From contig PAQX01000032.1 in the NCBI GenBank assembly GCA_002709835.1, positions 33,505 through 73,149 of the forward strand: a DNA stretch of 39,645 bases, in the 5' to 3' direction. The notes below the pieces were generated by a model. The model did not search any database. It was not told where the DNA came from and was given only the letters and a program-made list of their open reading frames with translations. Positions 23,781 through 33,151 of this stretch are shown piece after piece (the stretch's first letter is position 1; every line of letters begins with the position of its first letter). Source of the stretch: Deltaproteobacteria bacterium. GTDB lineage: Bacteria > Myxococcota_A > UBA9160 > UBA4427. A program made the position numbers and the translations under genes.

Positions 23781-25394
23781 TTACCCTTTTCCCCCTGCCC
23801 GGAGTGGGGCATACCCATCGAGTTGGGGAGCGAGCTGCTGCCAGGCGCGCAGGATCCGCGCCTCGGTCTCGCGGAGCCGAGCCTCTTCGCCGCGGACGAC
23901 GGGGGCGGAGATCCGGATTGCCAGAATGTGCTCGTCCCGCTCGAGCGGAGACCGGTCCAATCCGAGTGCCTGCCGGGCCCACTCCGCCGCGAGGCTGCCT
24001 TCGCGCAGATACCAGGAGTAGGAGACCTCCTGGCGCCCGCTCCTCTCGAGCAGGACCCGGCGCACGCCGGTCGCGTCCTCCGCGAGGTCGACGACGTCGT
24101 CCTCGAGCGGCTCCCAGCCGCTCTGCGGCCAGGCGAGCCGGGGGCTGAGGACGGTGTGGGTCCGGACGACCTCGTTGGCGACGCCAAGGAAGACTTTCAG
24201 CCGCTCCCCCTCGAAAAGCACCTCGCGATCGTGGTGGGCGAGATAGCGGATGCTTCCGCGGAATTCGTAGTCCGGCTTGATCTCCTTACCCGGAACCTCG
24301 GGGAAGGCCCGATCGAGAAGGGCGCCCGGCATCTCGTCGAGGCCAGAGGCCGACGTGTAAGGCGCGACTCCGTGCGAGATCACGAGCATCGCCACGGCCA
24401 TCGCGACCGCGCAGGCTGGCGCGCCCGCGCCCAGGCGCGTCTGCCCCGCCTCTTCCGCGACCCGACCATAGTCCGCGGCCTCCGAACCGGGCTGGCCACT
24501 CCCGAGCGCCTTCTCGAGCGCGAGGTCCAGCAGATAGACGCCGGTCAGCCCCACCAGGAGCATGATGATGCCCTGGAGATTGTGGATCGAAGCGACCGTC
24601 GAGTGCGGATTCAGAACCAGAGACACGACCCGGAAGCCGTTCGTCAGGAACGCCACGAAGGGCACGAGGAGGAGAAGGAGCACAGCGTGCCGCCCACGCC
24701 GCTCGAAGAGGTCGATCAGCAGGACGGTCAACATCGTCAGGGTCACGACGGTTCGCACGCCGCTGCAGGTCTCGATCACGATGAAGCGGTTCTCGGGGCG
24801 GAAGATCATGTCGCCCTGAACCAGCGACTTCACGCCGATCAGATTGAGGATCACGCCGGCATACTCGGCCGTCGCGAGCTGGACCGGAAAGATCGCCGCA
24901 GAGAGCAGAACCGGCGGAATCGGCAGCGCAAAGCCGAGAAACACGATCGGGACCCAGAACGCGCGTGCCGCGGCCGGCCCACCGAGCGCGACGACGACGC
25001 CGAAGAGCAGGGGGATCACGCTGAGGAGCTGAAGATCGGGAGCGCCCGTGTAGTGCCCCCAGCCGTAGAGCGCGGTGGCGCCTAGGAGGAGCGCGATTCC
25101 CGGGAGGAGCGCCCCGCCGGATCGAAAGACGTCGAGGTAGTGACTTCGGCGATAGACGAGCCAGGCCGCCAGCACGAGGACCGGCGCCCCGGCGGCCTCG
25201 TTCGCCTCGAAGAAGAACTCTTCGCTCTGAAGCGCGATCGTCGCGTGGCTCGAAGGAAAGAAGAGAGGCTGGTAGATCCAGGCGATCAGCCCCACAGCCA
25301 CCATCAGAAGCCAAGCGGGCGGGGTGAGCCAGAAGGGCTGCGCTGTCGCGCTCGCCTCGGGCGTCGCGCGGTCGTCGCTTTCGGAATCGCTCAC
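23781..25394 (-). CDS. xrt: Exosortase with C-terminal EpsI-type (DUF3485) domain
   Basis: Exosortases are integral membrane cysteine proteases or transpeptidases that process PEP-CTERM proteins, usually together with exopolysaccharide export. The 537-residue protein has about eight hydrophobic segments (residues 25-300) and the three catalytic residues: Cys210 (ETCSGVRT), Arg255 (NGFRVVS) and His271 (SIHNLQG). Residues about 315-537 form a periplasmic EpsI-like domain (YEFRGSIRYLA, VFLGVANEVVRTHTVLSP, SYSWYL). GTG 25394 is chosen because AGAGG stands five to six bases upstream; the frame is open further but basic and without a helix. Substrates are encoded next to it at 20644 and 22196. No polysaccharide synthesis gene is in the window. 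Confidence 0.92.
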   Translation of the reverse strand: MSDSESDDRATPEASATAQPFWLTPPAWLLMVAVGLIAWIYQPLFFPSSHATIALQSEEFFFEANEAAGAPVLVLAAWLVYRRSHYLDVFRSGGALLPGIALLLGATALYGWGHYTGAPDLQLLSVIPLLFGVVVALGGPAAARAFWVPIVFLGFALPIPPVLLSAAIFPVQLATAEYAGVILNLIGVKSLVQGDMIFRPENRFIVIETCSGVRTVVTLTMLTVLLIDLFERRGRHAVLLLLLVPFVAFLTNGFRVVSLVLNPHSTVASIHNLQGIIMLLVGLTGVYLLDLALEKALGSGQPGSEAADYGRVAEEAGQTRLGAGAPACAVAMAVAMLVISHGVAPYTSASGLDEMPGALLDRAFPEVPGKEIKPDYEFRGSIRYLAHHDREVLFEGERLKVFLGVANEVVRTHTVLSPRLAWPQSGWEPLEDDVVDLAEDATGVRRVLLERSGRQEVSYSWYLREGSLAAEWARQALGLDRSPLERDEHILAIRISAPVVRGEEARLRETEARILRAWQQLAPQLDGYAPLRAGGKG

Positions 25395-25512
25395 TCGGTC
25401 CTCTCGAGCCGGGGGGCGCGGGGAGCCTCGGGTCACGCGGCGCCCAGCCGCGCTCGCGGAACCGGCACGGTCGAGCGGGGGAGGGCGCGCGAGCGGAAGA
25501 CTACCGGGCTTC

Positions 25513-26913
25513 CTATCCCGCCGCCGCGGGATCCTGTCGATATCGGGCGCGCGGGCGTACGAGGAATCCGGCCTCGTACTGCTCGAGCGAATGGGCAACC
25601 CAGCCGACGGTCCGCGCGAGCGCGAAGAGCGCCGTTGCCGTACCGGCGGGCAAGCCGAGCGCCCGCGCGACGGCCACGAGGCCCACGTCGATCGACGGGC
25701 CGCCGAAGCCGCCCTGTTGCATGGCGTCGACCAACGCGATCACCGACTGCACGGGTTCTGCGTTGCCGCGAAGCGCGCGGGCGAGCTCGAGCAGCCGAGT
25801 ACCGCGAGGATCGGCGTGAGGCGCGTAGATCGGGTGGGCAAAGCCCTCGATCACCTCACCGCGACGCTGCCGGTCGTGGACCACTTCTTCGACGCGTTCG
25901 GCCGGACCGGCCTCCAGCAGCAGCGCGTCGACGCGGTCCGCGGCCCCGCCGTGCCGCGGCCCCGAGAGGGCCGCCAACGCCGCCGAGATACAGCCATAGA
26001 TGTCGGCCCCCGTGGAGGCCGCCACCCGCGCGGCAAAGGTCGAAGCGTTCAGCTCGTGATCCGCGGCCAGCACCAGGGACTGATCGAGCACGTCGATTTC
26101 GTCGTCCTTGAGATCGATCGAGAAGGCGGCGCCAACGGCCGCCGCGATCGAAGGCGCCCGCAACGCCGCCTCGACGGCGGGGCCTGGATCCTCTCCCTCG
26201 CGACCGAGCGCGAGCAACGCGGCGCTGCGCCGGAGGAGGAAGCGCGCCCTCGCCAGGACCGCCTCGGGGTGCCAGCTGAAACGCCCCGGATCATGGGAAG
26301 CGAGCAGCGGGATCACGAAGCTCAGAACCGGCAGCGGGCCCGCCTTCGAGGGCAGGACCCGGGTCAGACCGCCCAGATCGATCCCGAGTCCGGCCGGCTG
26401 CCAGCTCTCGGGCAGTGGACGGTCGCGCCAATCCCCGGACCAGAGCCCCTCGGCCACCCACTCGAAGCTGCGCCCCTCGGTCGCGAGTTCCAGGGCGGAG
26501 CGCCCGCGATAGATCGGCCCGCGCTCGACGGAGATCATCGTGATCGAGCTGTCCATCACCGGCTCGCCCTGCCGAAGGGCCGCCGCCGCGACCGGGCCGT
26601 GCCCCGCCCGGGCGTCCCGACGCGCGCAGAGTCGTTCGAGATCCCGACGCCGATAGCGCCGAGAGCGCCCCTTCCCGCCGGGCACGCTCTGGATCAAGCC
26701 GCGACTGGTATAGGCGTAGACCGTGGGCAGCTTGACGCCCAGCATCGCGGCGGCCTCCCGCGCACTCAGGAACTCGCTCTCGCTCTCGCGAGGGAAATGC
26801 CCCGCAACGTTGGGCTGATCGCTGGGAAAGGCTTCTGACTCGTCCATGGCGGGGGCTCGCGAAACAGGGGTGAGGCGTACGACGCCGACCGGGTCGTTCA
26901 TGCTCCTCATCAT
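25513..26913 (-). CDS. Citrate synthase family protein with N-terminal helix-turn-helix domain
   Basis: Residues about 48-95 form an excisionase/MerR-like DNA-binding domain (FLSAREAAAMLGVKLPTVYAY, then SRRYRRRDLERL). The rest (about 115-455) is citrate synthase fold: the catalytic His is in LAADHELNAST, the second His in GFAHPIY followed by DPRG, and the Asp in GPSIDVGLVAV. So all three catalytic positions appear to be kept, although GFAHPIY differs from the GFGHRVY of housekeeping enzymes. Such HTH-citrate synthases are a known but poorly characterised group, perhaps 2-methylcitrate or citrate synthases with a sensory role. The start may be ATG 26913, 26901 or 26847; no choice has an ideal ribosome binding site. 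It diverges from a permease gene. Confidence 0.85.
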   Translation of the reverse strand: MMRSMNDPVGVVRLTPVSRAPAMDESEAFPSDQPNVAGHFPRESESEFLSAREAAAMLGVKLPTVYAYTSRGLIQSVPGGKGRSRRYRRRDLERLCARRDARAGHGPVAAAALRQGEPVMDSSITMISVERGPIYRGRSALELATEGRSFEWVAEGLWSGDWRDRPLPESWQPAGLGIDLGGLTRVLPSKAGPLPVLSFVIPLLASHDPGRFSWHPEAVLARARFLLRRSAALLALGREGEDPGPAVEAALRAPSIAAAVGAAFSIDLKDDEIDVLDQSLVLAADHELNASTFAARVAASTGADIYGCISAALAALSGPRHGGAADRVDALLLEAGPAERVEEVVHDRQRRGEVIEGFAHPIYAPHADPRGTRLLELARALRGNAEPVQSVIALVDAMQQGGFGGPSIDVGLVAVARALGLPAGTATALFALARTVGWVAHSLEQYEAGFLVRPRARYRQDPAAAG

Positions 26914-26939
26914 TGATTCAGAAAGTCAACTTGATCAAT
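26912..26939. promoter_or_regulatory. Operator-like palindrome between HTH-citrate synthase and permease genes
   Basis: ATTGATTCAG at 26912 and CTTGATCAAT ending at 26939 match as inverted arms in eight of ten positions, separated by eight bases. The element overlaps the first possible start codon of the HTH-citrate synthase gene. Autoregulation by its own HTH domain is a guess based on position. Confidence 0.35.
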
Positions 26940-27001
26940 GTGCGGATGCTTGTCAAGCTGCGATCGCTGGATCCACCCACTCAACCCGAGGCATCCTGGC
27001 C

Positions 27002-27757
27002 ATGGAACCCACGACGATCGCGATCCTGTGCGCGGCCAGCGTCGGGACGGCCGCCGTCTCGGCAGTGATCGGGATGGCCGGGGGGATCATGCTCCTCGCG
27101 GTCATGCTGCTCTTTCTCGAGCCGACCGTCGCCATCCCAATCCACGCCCTCGTCCAGCTGACGTCCAACTCGAGCCGGGCGGTCATCCACCGCAAGGTCG
27201 TCCGCCGCGACCTCCTTTATCCCTTTCTGCTTCTCTTGATTCCAGCCGGGGCGCTCACCCTCCCCCTCGTCGAGGTCGCTCCGGCAGACACCCTGAGGCT
27301 CACGATCGGGGTCTTCACGATCGTGGCGACCTGGAAGAAGGAGTGGCTGCTGCTGGGATTCGATCCGGAGCGGCTCGGCGAACGAGCGCGCTTCGCTTGG
27401 GTGGGGGCGGGCGCAGGGGCGCTGGGTCCCGTGCTGGGCGCGACCGGCCCCTTCATCGCCCCCTTCTTCCTCGGCATCGGATTGAACCGGCTCGAGCTGA
27501 TCGGAACGAAGGCTGCCTGTCAGGCCGGGACCCACGTAGCCAAGATGATCCTCTTCGGGCTCGCCGGCTTCGCCTTCCTCGACCATCTCCCGCTGATGAC
27601 GGGCATGGCAGCCAGCGTGATCCTCGGTACGGCCCTGGGCACGAGCTTCCTCCGCCGGATCGACGACGCCCGTTTCACCCGGCTCTACAAGGCCACGCTC
27701 ACCCTCGTCGCGTTCCGTCTGGTCTGGAGTGGCCTGGAAGCGCTCGCCTTTTCTTGA
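27002..27757 (+). CDS. TauE/SafE family membrane permease
   Basis: These proteins are thought to move organosulfur or other small anions across the inner membrane. The 251-residue protein has about seven to eight hydrophobic segments in two halves; the glycine-rich parts SAVIGMAGGIMLLAVMLL and GALGPVLGATGPFIAPFFL are the typical repeated motif of the family. ATG 27002 is taken as the start, with GAGG about ten bases before it; the frame is open to 26846 but that part is polar and overlaps the divergent gene. The substrate cannot be read from sequence. Sharing a promoter region with the HTH-citrate synthase gene suggests, at most, a link to organic acid metabolism. Confidence 0.85.
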   Translation: MEPTTIAILCAASVGTAAVSAVIGMAGGIMLLAVMLLFLEPTVAIPIHALVQLTSNSSRAVIHRKVVRRDLLYPFLLLLIPAGALTLPLVEVAPADTLRLTIGVFTIVATWKKEWLLLGFDPERLGERARFAWVGAGAGALGPVLGATGPFIAPFFLGIGLNRLELIGTKAACQAGTHVAKMILFGLAGFAFLDHLPLMTGMAASVILGTALGTSFLRRIDDARFTRLYKATLTLVAFRLVWSGLEALAFS

Positions 27758-27787
27758 TCGCGGGGCTCAGGCGCGATCGAAAAGAAA

Positions 27788-27815
27788 ACGGGCGCTCCCG
27801 GTCGGGAGCGCCCGT
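27788..27815 (-). terminator. Rho-independent terminator of the formaldehyde dehydrogenase gene
   Basis: ACGGGCGCTCCC (27788-27799) pairs over 12 bp with GGGAGCGCCCGT (27804-27815), loop GGTC. On the minus strand it is followed by TTTTCTTT, so it ends the gene at 27839; it lies 30 bases after the permease stop and may also serve that gene. Confidence 0.85.
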
Positions 27816-27838
27816 CGTCGACGAATCGAAGGCAGCGC

Positions 27839-28993
<1,155 letters not shown>

Positions 28994-29030
28994 TCAGGAT
29001 CCGCGCGGGCGAGCAGTATACGAAGACCCC

Positions 29031-29561
29031 TCAGTGGCCGCCCAGCATCGATCGTTCCTCTTCGATCAGCGGCGCGAGGTTCGGGTCCGCGCTCAAACGA
29101 TCGACGAACGCCGTGAAGACCGGCCATCGCTCCCGGTCGAGGGCGAGATCCGCGCGTTCGAGATTGACGAGCGGCGCCCAGATCGAGAGCGCGCCAACGG
29201 TGAGTCGCTCGGAATCGACCTCAGGCACGAAGAGCAGGGTGTCGGCGTACTCCTCCCAGAAGAGGTCCCGCGCCATCCGCCGCGGATCCTCGGGCAGGAC
29301 CGAAGGCGTCGGCACCACGCGCTCGAGATACGCGGCGATCACCGAAGAATCCGGAACGCTGAAGCCCTCCTCTTCCCAGACCGGGACCTTGGAGAGCGGC
29401 GAGAGCAAGAGGAACTCCGGCGCCATCGCGCCCGGCATCACCGGAACGAGCTCGTATTCGATTCCCTTGATTGCCAGAACGGCGCGGACCTTACGCACGG
29501 AGGGCGAGAGGCTCACCCCGTGCAAGCGTCCCCCGATCGGTTTCGCAGCGTCGGACGTCAC
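29031..29561 (-). CDS. Glutathione S-transferase-like protein
   Basis: The 176-residue protein has an N-terminal thioredoxin-like domain (residues 12-85: LHGVSLSPSVRKVRAVLAIKG, SPLSKVPVWEE, DSSVIAAYLE) and a short helical C-terminal domain. The SLSPSVRKV segment and the glutathione-binding cis-Pro (KVPV) and Asp-Ser (PDSSVI) are kept. GTG 29561 overlaps the TGA of the upstream gene (GTGA) and has GAGGAG about ten bases before it. At 176 residues it is shorter than typical 200-220-residue GSTs, the loss being in the C-terminal domain. Being next to the glutathione-dependent frmA it may act in the same stress response; this is inferred. Confidence 0.8.
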   Translation of the reverse strand: MTSDAAKPIGGRLHGVSLSPSVRKVRAVLAIKGIEYELVPVMPGAMAPEFLLLSPLSKVPVWEEEGFSVPDSSVIAAYLERVVPTPSVLPEDPRRMARDLFWEEYADTLLFVPEVDSERLTVGALSIWAPLVNLERADLALDRERWPVFTAFVDRLSADPNLAPLIEEERSMLGGH

Positions 29562-29998
29562 TCCCCGCAGCTCCTCGAAAGCGAGAAGGCGATCAGCAGC
29601 AGGACCCAGATGAAGCTCCCTGCGGAACGCATGAGGGTCTGCACGAAGCTCGGCGGCTGCGCGTCCTCCTGGTAGGCTCGATCGTTCTCGACCTCGGCGC
29701 GCGCGTTCGTGGCCTCGGAGCGCGAATCGTCCCGTAAGATCCCGGCTTCGCGGAGCACACCGAGGGGAGAATCCGCGGAGGAGGGCATGGGCTCCGCGCG
29801 CGGCGTGGAGTTCGTGTAGTCGGTCGGTTCTATGGGAGTGCGGTATTCGGCTGGGTCGCCCGCCTCGAGAAACCCGCCCGCTTCCCCGGTCGGCCCGCCG
29901 CAATGGATGCAGGTCTTCGTCTCGACCGGGAAGCTCACGTCGCAACGCGGGCAGCGGACCTCGTAGGGGGACGACTTTCCGCGGGGCGAGATCCGCAT
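29558..29998 (-). CDS. Zinc-ribbon protein with C-terminal membrane helix
   Basis: The 146-residue protein starts with a four-cysteine zinc ribbon (VRCPRCDVSFP, then KTCIHCGG), continues with a polar Pro/Glu-rich linker of about 70 residues, and ends with one hydrophobic helix (FIWVLLLIAFSL) near the C terminus, so it is likely tail-anchored with the ribbon in the cytoplasm. I do not recognise a named family and do not assign a function. It starts two bases after the algH stop codon (AGGAG within the algH end serves as ribosome binding site) and its stop overlaps the GST start, so it is part of the same transcription unit. Confidence 0.75.
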   Translation of the reverse strand: MRISPRGKSSPYEVRCPRCDVSFPVETKTCIHCGGPTGEAGGFLEAGDPAEYRTPIEPTDYTNSTPRAEPMPSSADSPLGVLREAGILRDDSRSEATNARAEVENDRAYQEDAQPPSFVQTLMRSAGSFIWVLLLIAFSLSRSCGE

Positions 29999-30000
29999 GG

Positions 30001-30564
30001 CTAGTGAACTCCTGCTGTCGAGATCAACGTGGCCGGGTCGATGTCCATCGCGCGCAGGACGTGGTCCCACATCGCTTCCTTCGGCACGTCGAACACGATG
30101 TCCGACGAGAGCGGCGCCACGACCCAGGCGCCCTGCGCCAACTCCGTCTCGAGCTGACCGCAGCCCCACCCGGAGTAGCCGAGGAAGATCCGCAGATCTT
30201 CGGGCGGGCGTTCGGCAAGCTGACGGAACACGTCCATCGAGCCGGCGAAGCAGAGCGACCCACCGAGCCGTGAGACGTGCTCTTCGTCGAGATCCATGTC
30301 GAGGCTGTCCTGGAAGAGGAGCCAACCGGTATTCGATTCGACCGGGCCGCCCCAGGCCACTTCCGCGCCGCGCTCGCCGTTCCAGGGGAAATCGAGGCTC
30401 TCGCAGAGCTCTTCGGCGGTGAGCTCGACCTCACGGTTCAGCACCAGACCGAAAGTCGACTCGGCGTCGTGATGGACCACGAGGACCACCGAGCGCCGGA
30501 AATTGGGGTCGGAGAGCTGGGGCATCGCCACCAACAACGACGAACAGAGCTCGGATCGGGACAC
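30001..30564 (-). CDS. algH: YqgE/AlgH family protein (UPF0301)
   Basis: The 187-residue protein matches the AlgH family throughout: LLVAMPQLSDPNFRRSVVLVV at the start, GLVLNREVE, VAWGGPVE, and IFLGYSGWGCGQLETELAQGAW. AlgH was named as a regulator of alginate genes in Pseudomonas; its biochemical activity is unsettled. GTG 30564 has AGGG close upstream. It is the first gene of the minus-strand unit that ends with frmA and is divergent from the protease homologue at 30635, 70 bases away. Confidence 0.92.
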   Translation of the reverse strand: MSRSELCSSLLVAMPQLSDPNFRRSVVLVVHHDAESTFGLVLNREVELTAEELCESLDFPWNGERGAEVAWGGPVESNTGWLLFQDSLDMDLDEEHVSRLGGSLCFAGSMDVFRQLAERPPEDLRIFLGYSGWGCGQLETELAQGAWVVAPLSSDIVFDVPKEAMWDHVLRAMDIDPATLISTAGVH

Positions 30565-30634
30565 GCCCTGAGCGTAGCAGCCGCGACTTCGCCGGATCCA
30601 TCGCGCCCGTGAGGAGCGGTACCTTCTCGGGATC

Positions 30635-31204
30635 GTGTCCCTGCCGAGCCCGAACGCCTCCCTTCGACCGGTCCGCGCGCCCCAGATCGCAGGTCAGATC
30701 CTGGGCCTCGTCGCGGCGAATCACGTCTGGACGCGTCTGCTGATCACGCCCCGGGCGGGCGAGGCGGGACCGCCCGAGATCGGCGCAGGGGGGGTCTTGA
30801 CGACCCTCGGCCTGGCCGCCCTGGAAGAGCTCGTCTTCCGGGGGCCGCTCTTCGTCTGGCTCCGCACGCGCTGGAGCATCGCCGCCGCGATCCTCACGAG
30901 CGCGACCCTCTTCGCGTCCCTGCATGCCCCGCCTCGCGCCGCGCTCGTCGCGCTCCTGCTCGGACTCCAACTCGGCGCCCTGCGGCAAACCATGGGCCTC
31001 GGGGTCGCGGTCGCGGCCCACGTCGCGAGCAATCTCACGCTGCTCGCGATCGTGGCCTTGCCCGCCGCGCGTCCCGACCCGGATCCCCTCGTCTTCGTCG
31101 CCGCGCGTCCCGACCCGGATCTCCTCGTCTTCGTCGCCGCGAGCGCCGTCGCCGGCAGCGCGCTCGCAGTCCTCGCGCAACGCCTGCGCAAGGGGCCTCG
31201 CTGA
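30635..31204 (+). CDS. CPBP family intramembrane metalloprotease homologue
   Basis: CPBP (Abi/Rce1-like) proteins are intramembrane proteases that depend on paired glutamates and histidines. The 189-residue protein has about five hydrophobic segments and the three family motifs: EELVFRG, FASLH, and HVASN. It is close to the minimal length for the fold. Near the C terminus a 36-base tandem duplication gives the repeated ARPDPDxLVFVA, placed between two hydrophobic segments. GTG 30635 is the start, without a clear ribosome binding site. The substrate is unknown. Confidence 0.8.
   Translation: MSLPSPNASLRPVRAPQIAGQILGLVAANHVWTRLLITPRAGEAGPPEIGAGGVLTTLGLAALEELVFRGPLFVWLRTRWSIAAAILTSATLFASLHAPPRAALVALLLGLQLGALRQTMGLGVAVAAHVASNLTLLAIVALPAARPDPDPLVFVAARPDPDLLVFVAASAVAGSALAVLAQRLRKGPR
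31064..31135 (+). repeat. 36-bp tandem duplication inside the CPBP gene
   Basis: Bases 31064-31099 and 31100-31135 are identical but for one base (CCC versus CTC after GGAT). The unit is a multiple of three, so it adds twelve residues without breaking the frame. Confidence 0.85.
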
Positions 31205-31312
31205 ACCCGGACCGGAAGCCATGATTCCGGGCTTCAGGCCGGGCGACGTTGTGTCGATCCTGAGGCCGTGCGCTGCGCCATTCGACCCCGTGGGCGCGGC
31301 AGCGGAGATCCC

Positions 31313-32563
31313 ATGACCATCGCGCCCTCCCATCCCGGCATCCTTCTCGTCGACGACGGCGAACTCGACGAGGTCGCCCTCGTCCTGGACGAACAGGGCG
31401 TGGCCTACACGCGCCTGCGCGGCGGCCAGATCCCGGACGAGGTCGCCCCACCGCGGGATCTCCTGATCGTGACGCCCCGACGCGTCGAGCGCGTACGCCG
31501 TGGCAGCCCGGCCGACGCGGGGCCGGGTCGACCGCTCCGGATCATCGCCGTCGCCGAGGATTCCCCGGCGATGCGCCGGCGCCTCCGCCGAAACGGCCTT
31601 CACCTTCTGATCCGCCTCCCCGCCGACGCCGAGATCTGGCGCCTCCTGATCGCCCGCGCCCTCTACAGGGGCAGCGAGCGCCGCGAAGATCCCCGTGTCG
31701 CCGTCGGCTCCCCGGTCGCGCTCGAGCGCGACGGTGCCCAGACGACCCTCGTCGACCTCTCGAATCGAGGGTGCCGGCTGCAGACGACGTCCTCCCTCAC
31801 CGTCGGTGACCCGATCGCGTTCACGATCCCGCCGAACGACCAGGTCTGGGGCGATGCAGAGCCTCTCTCGCTTCGTGGCACGGTCCGCCGCCTCGTCCGG
31901 GAGCCGGGCGAAGACGCAGCAATGCTCGCGATCCTCTTCGACGCGGACCTGACACAGGGGGATCGCACCCGACTGACCGCGCTGATCAATCACTGGGCCT
32001 CGGGTCCGCAGTCCCTGAACGAGGCCATCGTGTCCGGCGCACCGCCGATCCCCCCCACACAGCTGCCCTCGCTGCTGGACCTGACCCTCGACGATGAGAC
32101 CGACCCGCCGGTTCTGGCCCACTCGGAGATCCAGGTGAAGCTCGGCGCAGGCGCCCAGCGGCCCACCGACGAGAATCCGCGAGACCGCCGTGTCCATCCG
32201 CGCGGCCAGTTCGCATCGTCGATCGTGGCCGAGGGCACCGAGGGCCCCTTCGTTTTGATCGGCCGGGACCTCTCCGCCGGCGGCATGCGCATCGAGCGCC
32301 ACCCCGACCTCCACGTCGGCAATCGCTTCAGGATTGCGCTGCGCGGCCCGACGAACAGCGACCCGATCGTCGTCGAGGCCGAGATCGTCCGCGACGACGG
32401 TCCGGACGGGTTCGGCCTGACCTTCGACCCGATGGAACCCGGCGCCGTCGACGACCTCGAAAAGATGGTCGCCTGCCTGCCGGACGTCGAGTCCCTCGAG
32501 GACGGCGAAATGGCAGGGCTCGGCGCGATCCTCTCGGAGATCGTCGAGGCGCCCGAGGACTGA
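31313..32563 (+). CDS. Receiver-like protein with two PilZ domains
   Basis: The 416-residue protein starts with a receiver-like alpha/beta domain (residues 8-118: GILLVDDGELDEV, DLLIVTP, RIIAVAED, LHLLIRLP) that lacks a clear phosphoacceptor Asp, so it is probably degenerate. Two PilZ domains follow. The first has R124-x3-R128 (REDPR) and DLSNRG at 148-153; the second has R293-x3-R297 (RVHPR) and DLSAGG at 319-324. Both motifs match the cyclic di-GMP site, so both domains should bind the messenger. ATG 31313 has GGAG about seven bases before it. The nearby type IV pilin gene makes a role in motility or surface behaviour plausible. Confidence 0.85.
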   Translation: MTIAPSHPGILLVDDGELDEVALVLDEQGVAYTRLRGGQIPDEVAPPRDLLIVTPRRVERVRRGSPADAGPGRPLRIIAVAEDSPAMRRRLRRNGLHLLIRLPADAEIWRLLIARALYRGSERREDPRVAVGSPVALERDGAQTTLVDLSNRGCRLQTTSSLTVGDPIAFTIPPNDQVWGDAEPLSLRGTVRRLVREPGEDAAMLAILFDADLTQGDRTRLTALINHWASGPQSLNEAIVSGAPPIPPTQLPSLLDLTLDDETDPPVLAHSEIQVKLGAGAQRPTDENPRDRRVHPRGQFASSIVAEGTEGPFVLIGRDLSAGGMRIERHPDLHVGNRFRIALRGPTNSDPIVVEAEIVRDDGPDGFGLTFDPMEPGAVDDLEKMVACLPDVESLEDGEMAGLGAILSEIVEAPED

Positions 32564-32641
32564 TCGAAACGCGGAGGACCGCCCGATTCCGGGCGTTCGG
32601 TTCCGGCTTTTGCGAACATGGGGCTCACCAAGGAGACCCCT

Positions 32642-33061
32642 GTGAGCGAACAAAGCAACCCGCTGGCCGACATCGCGGTCGACACCGAGAACCTCTACCG
32701 CGAGGAGACCTTCAGTGATCTGAAGGTGGCCTCGATCCGTCGCCTGACCCCCGTGACCGCGGAAGGCCTCGACGATCCCTCGCGCCCGACGCTCTTCATC
32801 GGCGAGACCACGCTGATGTCCGCGCGCGGCCCGCTGCCGATCAACTGTCCGATCGAAGCGGAGAACCTGACCGCAGCCTTTGCGGCGTTCCCGCAGGCCG
32901 TTCAGGAAGCCGTGGAGCGTCTCATGGAAGAAGCCCGTGAGCTCCAGCGCCAGGAAGCCAACCGAATCGTCGTCCCCGGCCAAGGCCCCGGCGGCATGGG
33001 CGGCATGGGCGGCATGGGTGGCCCCGGCGGAATGCCCGGCGGCGGCGGCATCATCACCTGA
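32642..33061 (+). CDS. Conserved-looking small protein with Gly-Met-rich C-terminal tail
   Basis: From GTG 32642 (AAGGAG six bases upstream; an ATG at 32618 is less likely) the protein has 139 residues. The first 110 look like an ordinary folded cytoplasmic domain (LYREETFSDLKVASIRRLTPV, LFIGETTLMSARGPLPI, then a helical FPQAVQEAVERLMEEARELQ). The last 25 residues are Gly/Met repeats (GGMGGMGGMGG), much like the C-terminal tail of GroEL. There is no signal peptide or membrane helix. I do not recognise a named family. Confidence 0.75.
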   Translation: MSEQSNPLADIAVDTENLYREETFSDLKVASIRRLTPVTAEGLDDPSRPTLFIGETTLMSARGPLPINCPIEAENLTAAFAAFPQAVQEAVERLMEEARELQRQEANRIVVPGQGPGGMGGMGGMGGPGGMPGGGGIIT

Positions 33062-33151
33062 GCGGCGCCCTGCGCCTCGAAGCGGCCTTCGGGCCACGCC
33101 TTGCGCTTGGGACAGTCCCCAAGTGCGATGCGGGCCGGTGCTGAACAAAGA

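Noticed and set aside
30431..33148. A 905-codon open frame on the minus strand
   Set aside because: It lies opposite the CPBP, PilZ and Gly-Met protein genes, all with clear domains; its own translation is Arg/Asp/Gly-rich without domains, typical of antisense frames in GC-rich DNA.
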